Positions 6,979-14,372 of a DNA stretch of 24,059 bases are shown piece after piece. Position numbers and translations under genes: made by a program. Origin of the DNA: Candidatus Bathyarchaeota archaeon (GTDB lineage Archaea > Thermoproteota > Bathyarchaeia > 40CM-2-53-6); NCBI GenBank assembly GCA_005882905.1, contig VBBG01000031.1:1-24059 (forward strand), written 5' to 3'. The notes below the pieces were generated by a model, which was not told where the DNA came from, made no database searches, and was given only the letters and a program-made list of their open reading frames with translations. Positions within the stretch are counted from its first letter, which is position 1, and every line of letters begins with the position of its first letter.

Positions 6979-7335
6979 ATGGATAGCTCTGAAGTTCAGA
7001 AAGCGCTCGACGCCTCAGAGGAACTCCGGATAACGGTCACAGGTAGAAAAACCCGGCGAGAACACTCGACACCAGTTTGGTTTGTCCGAGAAGGAAAGAC
7101 GCTCTTTCTCCTCCCTGTAAGGGGCTCCAAGAACCAATGGTACAAGAACGTCCTCAAGTCGAACCGGATCAAGATCTCCTCAGGGAAATTGTCTCTCGAT
7201 CTTTCTGCGAGACCCATAACCGAGTCCAAGAAGGTCGCGTCTGTGGTAGACAGGTTTCGAAAGAAGCATGGAGTGGCTGACGTCAAGAAATACTATTCAG
7301 CCTTCGATGCCGCGGTAGAGCTTACCCTCCCATAG
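6979..7335 (+). CDS. DUF385/DDN-like F420-type oxidoreductase
   Basis: A 118-residue protein. The ITVTGRKTRREHSTPVWFV strand-turn-strand, GKTLFLLPVRGSKNQWYKNV and the following RIKIS strand follow the deazaflavin-dependent nitroreductase (DUF385) pattern (TGRKSG...P..W..N), a split-barrel fold that binds F420. The C-terminal part is helical (VASVVDRFRKKHGVADVKKYYS). Substrates are not predictable; family members reduce quinones or nitro compounds. ATG 6979 is supported by a well-placed TATA box. The protein is shorter than typical DDN enzymes and could instead belong to a related pyridoxamine-oxidase-like group. Confidence 0.65.
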   Translation: MDSSEVQKALDASEELRITVTGRKTRREHSTPVWFVREGKTLFLLPVRGSKNQWYKNVLKSNRIKISSGKLSLDLSARPITESKKVASVVDRFRKKHGVADVKKYYSAFDAAVELTLP

Positions 7336-7367
7336 GCCGAGCATCTACCGAGGACAGGGTACAGGTT

Positions 7368-8393
7368 CTACGACGGCTCTACGATTGGAAATGTTCGGCC
7401 CGAACTCTGTCGTTCGATCATCCAGTTAGGATACTGGATCCGGGGTTTTGTTATTCTATCCAGATTCTCCAATTGCCCCGTCGTAAGGTTCACGTCGAGC
7501 GCGGCGAGGTTCTCCTCGAACTGGTCCAGTGTTCTGGCTCCGAGTAGGACGATATGGTTCTTGGAGAGAAGCCAGGATAGAGCGGTCTGAGCAGGAGTTG
7601 CGCCCTGTTCCTCCGCGATCTGCTTAACCTTCTCTACAATTCCGAATCCTGTTGTCTCGTCGAAGAATGGGAAGAACAATCCCCTGTTCCCCGCCCGCGT
7701 GCCCGCCGGAGGCTTCGAATCTTTCGCGTACTTGCCTGAGAGTGTTCCTCCATGCAGGGGACTCCAGACGAGCAGTGTCATCCTGCTGTACCGCATGAAG
7801 GGAAGGATCTCATGCTCGATGTCCCGGTTCAAGAGACTGTAGTTCATCTGCGCTGTCTCGTATCTTGAGTATCCCCTCTCCTCGCATCTCGCCTGGAGAG
7901 TGCTCATCTGCCAGGCGGTGAAGTTTGAGACTCCAGGATACCGTACGAGGCCCCGCTCGACTAGGTCCTGCATTGCCTCGAGAGATTCGTCGAGGGGAAC
8001 GTGCGAATCCCAGGAGTGGAACTGGTACAGATCGACCCAGCTAGTTCCCAGCCTCTCAAGACTCTTCCGGGTAGCGATCTCGATATGATGTCGTGATAGG
8101 CCTATCTCGTTAATTCCCCCGCCTGTTCGTCCCCTCACTTTCGTTGCGATGAGGATCTGGTCACGATACGGTTTAAGCGCGCTGCCCAGGCTCTTCTCTG
8201 ATTCCCCGTCGTCGTAAACATCGGCTGTGTCGAAGAGATTGATTCCCGCATCAACCGCCCTCGCCACCAACTTGTTGACGGTGTCCTGACCCAAGCCGCC
8301 TAGCTTCCAAATGTTCTTTTCACCAAACGTCATCGCTCCCAATCCGAGGAGAGATGCGTGAACGCCGGTCCGTCCCACGGGGGTATACTTCAT
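7368..8393 (-). CDS. Aldo/keto reductase
   Basis: NADPH-dependent carbonyl reductase of the aldo/keto reductase superfamily, a TIM barrel of 341 residues from the ATG at 8393 (MKYTPVGRTG). The catalytic tetrad is visible: Asp55 in FDTADVY, Tyr60, Lys85 in IATKVRG and His126 in YQFHSWD. The LGLGAMTFGE opening and a C-terminal cofactor region (VLLGARTLDQFEENL) are typical. The frame continues upstream to 8510, but that part is not family-like; ATG 8399 is equally possible. A TATA-like box lies at 8432-8440. It probably reduces aldehydes or sugars; the substrate is unknown. Confidence 0.9.
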   Translation of the reverse strand: MKYTPVGRTGVHASLLGLGAMTFGEKNIWKLGGLGQDTVNKLVARAVDAGINLFDTADVYDDGESEKSLGSALKPYRDQILIATKVRGRTGGGINEIGLSRHHIEIATRKSLERLGTSWVDLYQFHSWDSHVPLDESLEAMQDLVERGLVRYPGVSNFTAWQMSTLQARCEERGYSRYETAQMNYSLLNRDIEHEILPFMRYSRMTLLVWSPLHGGTLSGKYAKDSKPPAGTRAGNRGLFFPFFDETTGFGIVEKVKQIAEEQGATPAQTALSWLLSKNHIVLLGARTLDQFEENLAALDVNLTTGQLENLDRITKPRIQYPNWMIERQSSGRTFPIVEPS

Positions 8394-8431
8394 CTGCATC
8401 GCCCGATCCAGATGAGCGGAGTTAGGAGTTT

Positions 8432-8440
8432 CACATAAAG
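8432..8440 (-). promoter_or_regulatory. TATA-like box for the aldo/keto reductase
   Basis: On the minus strand CTTTATGTG lies about 33-47 bases before the two candidate ATGs (8399 and 8393). This supports the short N-terminus rather than the upstream extension to 8510. Confidence 0.45.
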
Positions 8441-8603
8441 ATAGATCGGCACGTACTCGCGATCCATTCTCCCAGTGCACGAACATGCATCCTAGGGTGT
8501 TTTTCTTCACAGTGGGTCAACTGTAGTGTTTTGAGGTCGATTGTGGACGGACGGTTTATTGCTGGATGTCGCAGTAGGTGCTTCTTGCAAGCAGTCTGGG
8601 AGT

Positions 8604-8975
8604 TTGAGAAGTTTGCCTGTGACGCTGACTCCCAGACGTCCGAGGTGTGGGATGCGCCTCTACGCGGTCCGGGCCAATAAGCCCGGAATCGGCTCGAGCG
8701 GCGATACTGCTCTGCCCTTTGGCTATTGCTGGGAGTGTGAGGAGTTGTTCAAGGTTGACATAGAGCTCGAGCAGTTAAGGCCTCGTAGAGCGGAGTCTCC
8801 GCCCAGTAACCGGGCGGCTGATCCGTCCCGGCGGCGTTCACCCGACAGTTCTAGGATGGGTCATGGTCGGTGTCGATCCGTTCATGAGGAAGCCTTGATG
8901 TTGATCTATGCGGGATCCTCTCGATGGAAGGGAGAGCTGACTCCGGCATTGAGATCAGACGGATTCTGCTCTTGA
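8604..8975 (+). CDS. Degenerate zinc-ribbon-like hypothetical protein
   Basis: The frame opens at TTG 8541, but TTG 8604 fits better with the TATA-like TTTATTG near 8553. The middle part looks like a zinc ribbon: RPRCGMRLYAVRANKPGIG, then FGYCWECEELFKVDIELEQL. The second CxxC is intact, but the first reads Arg-Pro-Arg-Cys, one C-to-T change from CxxC. After about residue 60 the sequence becomes Arg/Ser/Pro-rich and unlike a folded protein, and its last 50 bases overlap the next gene. It may therefore be a zinc-ribbon gene whose 3' part is damaged. I do not recognise a family. Confidence 0.4.
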   Translation: MRSLPVTLTPRRPRCGMRLYAVRANKPGIGSSGDTALPFGYCWECEELFKVDIELEQLRPRRAESPPSNRAADPSRRRSPDSSRMGHGRCRSVHEEALMLIYAGSSRWKGELTPALRSDGFCS

Positions 8976-9313
8976 CTAGGCTACAGAAGAGTCCTAGGGG
9001 CCTTACGATGAATCAGCTTGTCAGAGACTGTAGCAAGGTTGACGGTTGGAATATTCTTGGAACGGGTCTCTGGGAAGGGGTCCGGATTGTTTTGCAGAGC
9101 CTCATCAATGATGGGCTCGTGGCGCTGAAGACCAAGTTTCTGATTACGATGAAAGGTCGGGATTATCTCGCAGATCCGTTAAAGTGGCGGCTGAACGTGG
9201 AGACTGCCGAAGAGGTCGAGAGAAAACTGTTCTGGAACAGCATATACGAGATCTTCGACAAGGCCCTCACTCGGCTCCGAGCCAGATCACAGCCCTCTTC
9301 GAGGAAGGAGTAA
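8924..9313 (+). CDS. Winged-helix DNA-binding protein
   Basis: A 129-residue protein with an N-terminal winged-helix domain. The helix EIRRILLLTRLQ is followed by GLTMNQLVRDC, a recognition helix in GLWEGVRIVLQSLINDGLV (47-65), a wing at ALKTKFLITMKG and the family-like DYLADP. A charged C-terminal helix follows (VETAEEVERKLFWNSIYEIFDKAL would be one long amphipathic helix), probably for dimerisation. It is likely a transcription regulator. Its 3' end overlaps the leftward acetyltransferase remnant by 27 bases, tail to tail. Confidence 0.7.
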   Translation: MEGRADSGIEIRRILLLTRLQKSPRGLTMNQLVRDCSKVDGWNILGTGLWEGVRIVLQSLINDGLVALKTKFLITMKGRDYLADPLKWRLNVETAEEVERKLFWNSIYEIFDKALTRLRARSQPSSRKE

Positions 9314-10002
9314 CTTGAAATGTTTTGCCAATAACCTGTTGAACTCTCCTTGATCTTTCACCAAATGCTCAACGCGTTTCCCGCGTTCCGTTAGTATCAA
9401 TTTCTCATCAGTGAGTGTCACTCTCCCCATTGGAGTGAGCTTGCTGATTAATCGTCCTTGGGTGAAGTGGGATCGTGGGGAGGTCTGCTGGTACCTGTTC
9501 CTTTCTGCGAAGTCTGCGAGCTTTCGTGGGCGCAGAGTAAACTCATACTGAGGCTTCCAAGTAGTTTCGTCCGCGCTCGGGCGTAACAGTAGCCTCGTCT
9601 TTCCTTTGCTAACGATTTGATAAGCTTCGCCCTTGTCTTGCTGCGCGTCAGTGCTATCGACCCGTTTTGGCTCTGTGAACAGATTTCCGAATCCGACGTC
9701 GACTAACCAGCACTCTCCAAGACGGACGAGGAGTGTCAAATGGTCAAAATCGGGGCTGAAGCCTCCCTCCTTTTTCGCTACTCTGGCAGAGACCATTGAG
9801 ACCTTGAAGCCGAGGCGCTTCAACAGCCAAGCGAAGCATCCGTTCAGCTCGTAGCAGTAGCCGCCCCGACGGTTCTCGACTATCTTCTTGTAGAATAATC
9901 TCTGAGCCTGCGTAGAACGTCAATGTGCGGGATCAGAGGACCTCGATAACCTATCCGTTTCAGATAGGACGCGGCATCCACTTTTCGAGAGTTGATCGAC
10001 AT
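9287..10002 (-). pseudogene. Arylamine N-acetyltransferase with internal deletion and frameshift
   Basis: The intact family transfers acetyl from acetyl-CoA to arylamines or small amines through a Cys-His-Asp triad. From ATG 10002 one frame gives ASYLKRIGYRGPLIPHIDVL, the N-terminal helices of an NAT, but ends at TAG (9880-9882). A second frame resumes with RLFYKKIVENRRGGYCYE (catalytic Cys) and continues through FDHLTLLV (His), LVDVGFG (Asp) and about 130 more residues to TGA at 9287. Between the two parts about 25-30 residues are missing, including the hallmark IPFENLD segment. So the triad is present, but the N-terminal domain has lost an internal piece and the frame is broken. The gene is almost certainly inactive unless the deletion is an assembly error. 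Confidence 0.8.
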
Positions 10003-10128
10003 GATCTTGTTTTTCCTTCTTCGAATTACCTGCCTGGAAAAAGATCCAGCCTATTCCATCGACACGCTTCATTATTCTCCGCGATTCCCGCCCATAAGAT
10101 AATCCTCCATCGACCAACACGTAGGCTT

Positions 10129-11151
10129 TCAGGTAGCGTAACTTTCGTGAAGACGTTTGTGGGGATCAATATGAGGTACCGGTGTCACGACGAATCGTCT
10201 GAGTCCCTTGATGGTCGCTCTGACAGAGGATTCGAGTTGGGTGGCGACTTCATGCGCCTGGTCGAGGGTTATGCTCCCGTCCACTTCGACTTGTAGTGCT
10301 CCCACTATGAAGGGTCCGGCTCTCCGGAGGCGCAGGTCTCTGATTCCCTTGACGTGGGCATGTGACCTAATAACGGATTCTATCTTCTTAGAGAGTTCCG
10401 GCTCGTGGAACTCGTCCAAGAGCACTAGGGTTGATTCTCTGATGGTAACGTAGGCGACTGACAGGATGTAGACCGCTACCAGCATTCCTCCTATGGCGTC
10501 CGCATGATAGATTCCGAAGCTCGCTACAAGTACACTGGCGAACGCAACGAAGCTGGATGTGGCGTCTTTGATCGAGTTCTTCGCATCCAGCTTGAGCGAG
10601 AGTATGTTGTACTTGTTCGCGATTCGGCGCATCTGAAGTGCTCTGTACAGACTGCCCAGGCCAGCTGCGGCTAGGACGACCAGCGCGAGGACAGACAATC
10701 GTAGTGGGGCGGGGCTTAGGAGAGCTCTGTAAGATCTCAACAGTATGTATGCAGAGATGGGTATCAGGACTATTCCCGTGACGAATGCGGTGAAGCTCTC
10801 GACCTTGTAGTAGCCGTACTGAAACCGGCGGTTCGGCTTGCGGCGGACAAAGCGGAGTCCAGTCCAGACGAAGAAGCTGACTCCGGCGTCACCGATAGAG
10901 TCGATCCCATCGGCGAGTAGTGCTACGCTCCCACTCACCGCACTGAACGCTATCTCTACGATGCCTAGGGCTAGTAGGGTCCAGACGGAGACTTTGGCTA
11001 TCCGTTCTCCTTCGTGGAACCCTCTCGGTTCTTCCTGCAAAGGGTAATTGTCTATTCTCCAGCTCTTCTGCAGATTTGTTCTTGCTATAAGGTGATTCCG
11101 CTTCTCTGGGACCGATGTGAAGAGCGTTGAGGATACGGCTCCAGCCAGCAC
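10129..11151 (-). CDS. Cation diffusion facilitator (CDF) family efflux transporter
   Basis: Proton-coupled efflux of divalent metal from the cytosol. Six membrane segments lie between about residues 55 and 235, followed by a C-terminal cytosolic domain (about 240-330) with HAHVKGIRDLRLRRAG and LQVEVDG strands, typical of the CDF dimerisation domain. The TM2 site is Asp84-x3-Asp88 (IDSIGD) and the TM5 site reads Asn192-x3-Asp196 (KNSIKD), where zinc/iron CDFs usually have His-x3-Asp. The loop FQYGYYKVES has Tyr where zinc carriers have His. This suggests a non-zinc substrate such as Mn or Fe. The first about 37 residues are not family-like; TTG at 11040, downstream of a TATA box at 11085-11091, may be the true start. 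Confidence 0.88.
   Translation of the reverse strand: MLAGAVSSTLFTSVPEKRNHLIARTNLQKSWRIDNYPLQEEPRGFHEGERIAKVSVWTLLALGIVEIAFSAVSGSVALLADGIDSIGDAGVSFFVWTGLRFVRRKPNRRFQYGYYKVESFTAFVTGIVLIPISAYILLRSYRALLSPAPLRLSVLALVVLAAAGLGSLYRALQMRRIANKYNILSLKLDAKNSIKDATSSFVAFASVLVASFGIYHADAIGGMLVAVYILSVAYVTIRESTLVLLDEFHEPELSKKIESVIRSHAHVKGIRDLRLRRAGPFIVGALQVEVDGSITLDQAHEVATQLESSVRATIKGLRRFVVTPVPHIDPHKRLHESYAT
11085..11091 (-). promoter_or_regulatory. TATA-like box inside the long form of the CDF gene
   Basis: On the minus strand CTTATAG lies 45 bases before the TTG at 11040 and inside the annotated long reading frame. It supports the shorter protein, which would start with the charged stretch QEEPRGFHEGERIAK just before TM1. 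Confidence 0.4.
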
Positions 11152-11259
11152 TGCGGAGATAGTTATCGGTCTGCAAGAATCGGTATTATCTTTGGAAACG
11201 TGAATTCCCGTTTCTACGCAGCTATTGGCCTTGCATGTTTTCTGCGAAAGTGGCTTTGA

Positions 11260-12252
11260 CTAGCCCCAGAATCTTGCGCCCAGAATAGACGCGGCAATCG
11301 CGAACAATCCAGCCATGGGTAGTGTGACCATCCAGGCCGTTGCCATCCCGCGTAGCGCGGATCTTAGGAACTGTCTTCCCTTCTTTCCGTGATGACCGGC
11401 TGCGGCACCATCCGATACGTGAGTTGTTGAGAAAGCGTCACCAAAGTATGCTCCTGCAGAGATTAGGACCGCCGTCGCAGCATGGGCCTTGAGACGATGC
11501 CCGCGTTGCTGGGGGGTGTGTCCAATCAACGTCTTGGCCACCCGGTCCCCCCAAACTAGGGAACCGGCGACGACGGCGACGCCTACGATCACGTAGGGCA
11601 ACCAGACAGTGTCCTCTGGTGTCCCTAGAAGGAGGAATGTTCCCAGCGCTGCCATTTTGGGAGCATCGTTTACGCCCCTCGCGAAGGCGACCCCTGCAGC
11701 GGAGCCCCAATCGGCTATCCCAACACGTCCCGAAGAGGTTTCACTCGCTTCAGCACCTCGCCTGTGTGACAATCGGCTAAGAACGTAGACTCCTACGAAT
11801 GCAGCAAACGGACCAGCAGCTAGGGGAAGGAGGATCCTCCAGATGAGAAAGTCCCATTGTAGACTCGAAGCACCGAGCAAGTAGACCGCCTGTACAATGA
11901 TCGCACCGACGATTGCATGCGTTGTCGAGACTTGAATCCTGAGCAGAGTTGCGAGCAGGATCCAAGCCGCCGCACCCGCCAGTGCCGCTAGTATGAAGGA
12001 GGACCCGGGAGCCGTCTGGAGGAAGCTCTGAGGCGTGAACGCGGAGAACAGTCTGACCGAAATCAGAATGGCAGCGACACTGCCCAGGCCGCTGAATATG
12101 CCTCCCCAGACAAGCGGTGAGTATCGCGGCCGAAATGTTGCCGTCTCAGGGTCTGTCATAAGAGCGACAATGCTCTTTCCAACATCATTCGCTCCATTGC
12201 CAAAGGCTAGGACGAACAATACTACAAGCCCGATGTCGGCTGTTATGGACAT
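11260..12252 (-). CDS. PiT-family inorganic phosphate transporter
   Basis: Proton- or sodium-coupled phosphate permease of the PiT/PHO4 family. The duplicated signatures are both present: GNGANDVGK near the N-terminus (residues 18-26 from ATG 12252) and FARGVNDAPK in the second half. Each is paired with an STTH motif (VSTTHAIVGA and FSTTHVSDGA). About nine or ten membrane segments and a central charged loop (SHRRGAEASETSSGR) fit the family. The ATG at 12252 is preferred to the TTG at 12261. No PhoU/DUF47 partner gene is adjacent, although one often accompanies PiT in archaea. It lies 109 bases upstream of the CDF gene on the same strand; the two may or may not share a transcript. Confidence 0.92.
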   Translation of the reverse strand: MSITADIGLVVLFVLAFGNGANDVGKSIVALMTDPETATFRPRYSPLVWGGIFSGLGSVAAILISVRLFSAFTPQSFLQTAPGSSFILAALAGAAAWILLATLLRIQVSTTHAIVGAIIVQAVYLLGASSLQWDFLIWRILLPLAAGPFAAFVGVYVLSRLSHRRGAEASETSSGRVGIADWGSAAGVAFARGVNDAPKMAALGTFLLLGTPEDTVWLPYVIVGVAVVAGSLVWGDRVAKTLIGHTPQQRGHRLKAHAATAVLISAGAYFGDAFSTTHVSDGAAAGHHGKKGRQFLRSALRGMATAWMVTLPMAGLFAIAASILGARFWG

Positions 12253-12686
12253 TAGTCCCAATCACACTCCTTGTTCTGCCGCAAGACGTTTCGACTGACA
12301 CTGCGGCTGGAAGCGAGGGGACGATATTTGCAGATTGATACTATTGCCTGTGCAACGTGTCAACAGTTTGTAGCCCACGGACTACAGCTCATCGAATGTC
12401 TTCAAATGCGATAGAGATGTACATTGGAATCAGAGGCTGTGTTGGGGAGACAGGATTTTGGTCGACGACTTCAGTAAACGCTGAGCGATCACATCTTATG
12501 GGACAGCTAGCTGCTTCCTCAGCATCCGACGGGTTGAATTAGATATATTCTAACTCTTGATACTTCGACCAAGTCGAGTCATTTGTGTTCTTCAATGTGT
12601 TGTGTGACGCATCTTGTGTTCTCTCGTTCAACGTTCAAATGTGTTGGATGAAATAACCCGATCAGATCTTGGCCGGCGAAAATCGC
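12253..12686. other. Long divergent intergenic region between PiT and the secreted protein
   Basis: No gene was found. It should carry both divergent promoters. Visible elements are an AT palindrome, TTAGATATATTCTAA at 12539-12553, a hairpin-capable ACTTCGACcaaGTCGAGT near 12562-12579, and four copies of TGTGTT starting at 12584, 12596, 12615 and 12640. There is also a weak TATA-like GAAATAAC at about 12650, 30-37 bases before the ATG at 12687. None of these can be assigned with certainty. Confidence 0.4.
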
Positions 12687-13454
12687 ATGAAGAAACTATT
12701 CGGAGCTTCGCTAGTCCTACTCTGCATAGGACTGGTCTCAGTCGCTCAAGGGAGCTCAACTGTCAGCGCGGCTTTTCAGATGCCCGTCAATATCCAGACG
12801 TCGATGTCCACCTCGGGCTGCAGCAATTCCCCGGGGCCAACCATCACACTGCAAGGAGCCCTATCCCTTGGAGGAATGGGAGTCAAACTCTTGTTCGAAA
12901 ATAATGTCAAAGGCACACATACGTACACAGTAGAGTCGACCGCTAGCGCAACAGTCATTCCGCAAGGACAGAGTATTCAGATCCCCAAGCAGCCCGTCCT
13001 CGGTGGGGTCGGCGGCAACCCGTACATCTGGATACAGTTCATGGACGGTCACGATAACCCGCTCTCCAGCATGAACTTCCTCGGTAGATGTGTCCAGGGT
13101 CTCTTCACAACATCAGCGGACTTTACCATCCCATCCACTGCCATGGCACAGGTATCAGCAGCGGACTGTAGCAACACCGGGTCTCACATCACTCTCTCAG
13201 GACAGCTATCCCTATCAGGGATTAAGGCCAACCTCATCTTCGCCAATTCCGTGAACCTCGTCCACGAGAACACACAGTCGACCACTGTCAGCGTAGTCCT
13301 CATCCCAGCTGGCCAGACAATCTCGTTCGCAAAGCAACCATCTCTAGGCGGTGTAGGCGGAAACCCCTGGATATTCCTCCAGTTCACTGATGGCAAGGGC
13401 AACACAATGTCAGGTAGCTTCCTGATGGGACGCTGCGTCCAGCTCTCCCGATAG
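12687..13454 (+). CDS. Secreted protein with two tandem Cys-bracketed domains
   Basis: A 255-residue exported protein. The start is ATG 12687 because it begins a clear signal peptide (MKKLFGASLVLLCIGLVSVA). The mature part consists of two homologous beta-rich units of about 92 residues, at 45-137 and 161-252. Each opens with Cys-Ser-Asn (C45, C161), carries (I)TLxGxLSLxG, KQPxLGGVGGNPxI and QFxDG, and closes with GRCVQ (C135, C250). The two cysteines of each unit are well placed to form one disulfide closing each domain. I do not recognise a named family; a cell-surface or extracellular binding role is inferred. A T7 run follows 40 bases after the stop. Confidence 0.75.
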   Translation: MKKLFGASLVLLCIGLVSVAQGSSTVSAAFQMPVNIQTSMSTSGCSNSPGPTITLQGALSLGGMGVKLLFENNVKGTHTYTVESTASATVIPQGQSIQIPKQPVLGGVGGNPYIWIQFMDGHDNPLSSMNFLGRCVQGLFTTSADFTIPSTAMAQVSAADCSNTGSHITLSGQLSLSGIKANLIFANSVNLVHENTQSTTVSVVLIPAGQTISFAKQPSLGGVGGNPWIFLQFTDGKGNTMSGSFLMGRCVQLSR

Positions 13455-13494
13455 GATAAGCATAGCCAAACGCGACACAGAACTATACTTCCCC

Positions 13495-13501
13495 TTTTTT
13501 T
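13495..13501 (+). terminator. T-run terminator of the secreted repeat protein
   Basis: A run of seven T preceded by CCCC lies 41 bases after the stop at 13454. Such nontemplate T runs terminate archaeal RNA polymerase without a hairpin. Confidence 0.5.
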
Positions 13502-13610
13502 CCATTAATCGACTCCGTCACGGGACTGGGGATTTCTTGGGGATTCTCTAGAAAGTGAGGGGAGGTCACAACGATTGATTTCGTTTTGAGTGTACTCTTC
13601 GTGCGCGGCA

Positions 13611-13619
13611 GTTTATAGG
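13611..13619 (+). promoter_or_regulatory. TATA-like box upstream of the Cys-rich ORF
   Basis: GTTTATAGG is centred about 35 bases before the ATG at 13650, predicting transcription from near 13641. It would make the small cysteine-rich ORF the first reading frame on the mRNA of the gene at 13733. Confidence 0.45.
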
Positions 13620-13649
13620 AAGAGTCGCTCTACCGAGGATGAAGAGACA

Positions 13650-13730
13650 ATGACAACGTGTAACGGCTGTTCTAGCTGGTGTGTCGGGATTTCCATTTGT
13701 GAGACTATTACTTGCGCCCGAGTGACTTGA
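13650..13730 (+). CDS. 26-residue cysteine-rich leader ORF
   Basis: ATG 13650 to TGA 13728-13730 encodes a peptide with five cysteines at positions 4, 7, 11, 17 and 22 (CNGCSSWC in the middle) and almost no charge. The stop is separated by only 2 bases from the ATG of the next gene, so translation of the two could be coupled. A TATA-like box and a GAGG (13635-13638) lie upstream. It could be a metal-binding microprotein, a regulatory leader peptide, or a chance frame. Confidence 0.4.
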   Translation: MTTCNGCSSWCVGISICETITCARVT

Positions 13731-13732
13731 CA

Positions 13733-14329
13733 ATGATCTCCCAAGTCAAGCAGGGATCCGAAACTGTACCTGAGAGGAGGCTGGCACTGGTCCACCGAGT
13801 CATCGTGCCTGACAAGGAGTATCCGAAAGAGTACGCCATTCTAGTGACGGATCGCCGATCAGTTTTCATCCGTCAGAGGAAGACGAGAAGGAGCTTTGTA
13901 CTTCGCTACGAGATGAGGATTGGAACCGCGCTGGTGACCGACGTGACACCGAAGACCCTTGAGGATTATGCGCAAAACAGCCTTGAATCATTGATTGCGG
14001 ATGACGTGAATCTCACCGTTCCACATGACGCGGTTATCTCGATAGCAATGAGAACGGAAGAACATGAACGCCGTAGACGCGATTTTTTCCTATGGCTGGT
14101 GATGAGAAGGCAAGGGGAAGTATTCCAGGTATACGACTTCGAGATGAAATACAGGCTGGGCCCGCACCAGGACGCCACGGTCAAATTCTACATGGTTCCT
14201 CTGGGAGCGTACTTCAAGCCCAGGAGACAGACCCAGAGCAGGGAAACGATCCTACGAGAATACGCAGCGGACGCCCTTGAGATCTTTCAAAAGGTCCTTC
14301 CCCCGGATTGCATATTCGTAGCAGGATAG
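13733..14329 (+). CDS. Conserved-looking hypothetical protein
   Basis: A 198-residue soluble alpha/beta protein with no signal peptide. An N-terminal beta-rich part includes ALVHRVIVPDKEYPKEY, AILVTDRRSVFIRQ and FVLRYEMRIGTALVTD. A charged stretch (EEHERRRRDFF) then leads to a second beta-rich part with FQVYDFEMKYRLG, VKFYMVPLGAYFKPRR and a final helix. The AILVTDRR strand recalls PH-like or DUF-type domains that sense membranes or ligands, but I cannot name the family. ATG 13733 is chosen over TTG 13712 because it lies 2 bases after the leader ORF stop and begins the ordered part. Confidence 0.65.
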   Translation: MISQVKQGSETVPERRLALVHRVIVPDKEYPKEYAILVTDRRSVFIRQRKTRRSFVLRYEMRIGTALVTDVTPKTLEDYAQNSLESLIADDVNLTVPHDAVISIAMRTEEHERRRRDFFLWLVMRRQGEVFQVYDFEMKYRLGPHQDATVKFYMVPLGAYFKPRRQTQSRETILREYAADALEIFQKVLPPDCIFVAG

Positions 14330-14372
14330 CGGATCGTTCACATAACGCAACTTCCAGTCATGTCAGCGCTGA

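Noticed and set aside
10889..11710. Leftward open frames overlapping the CDF and PiT genes in other frames
   Set aside because: Arg-rich with no family resemblance; the CDF and PiT frames carry all motifs.
12357..12542. 61-codon plus-strand frame in the PiT upstream gap
   Set aside because: No recognisable motif, no promoter, and composition like noncoding DNA.
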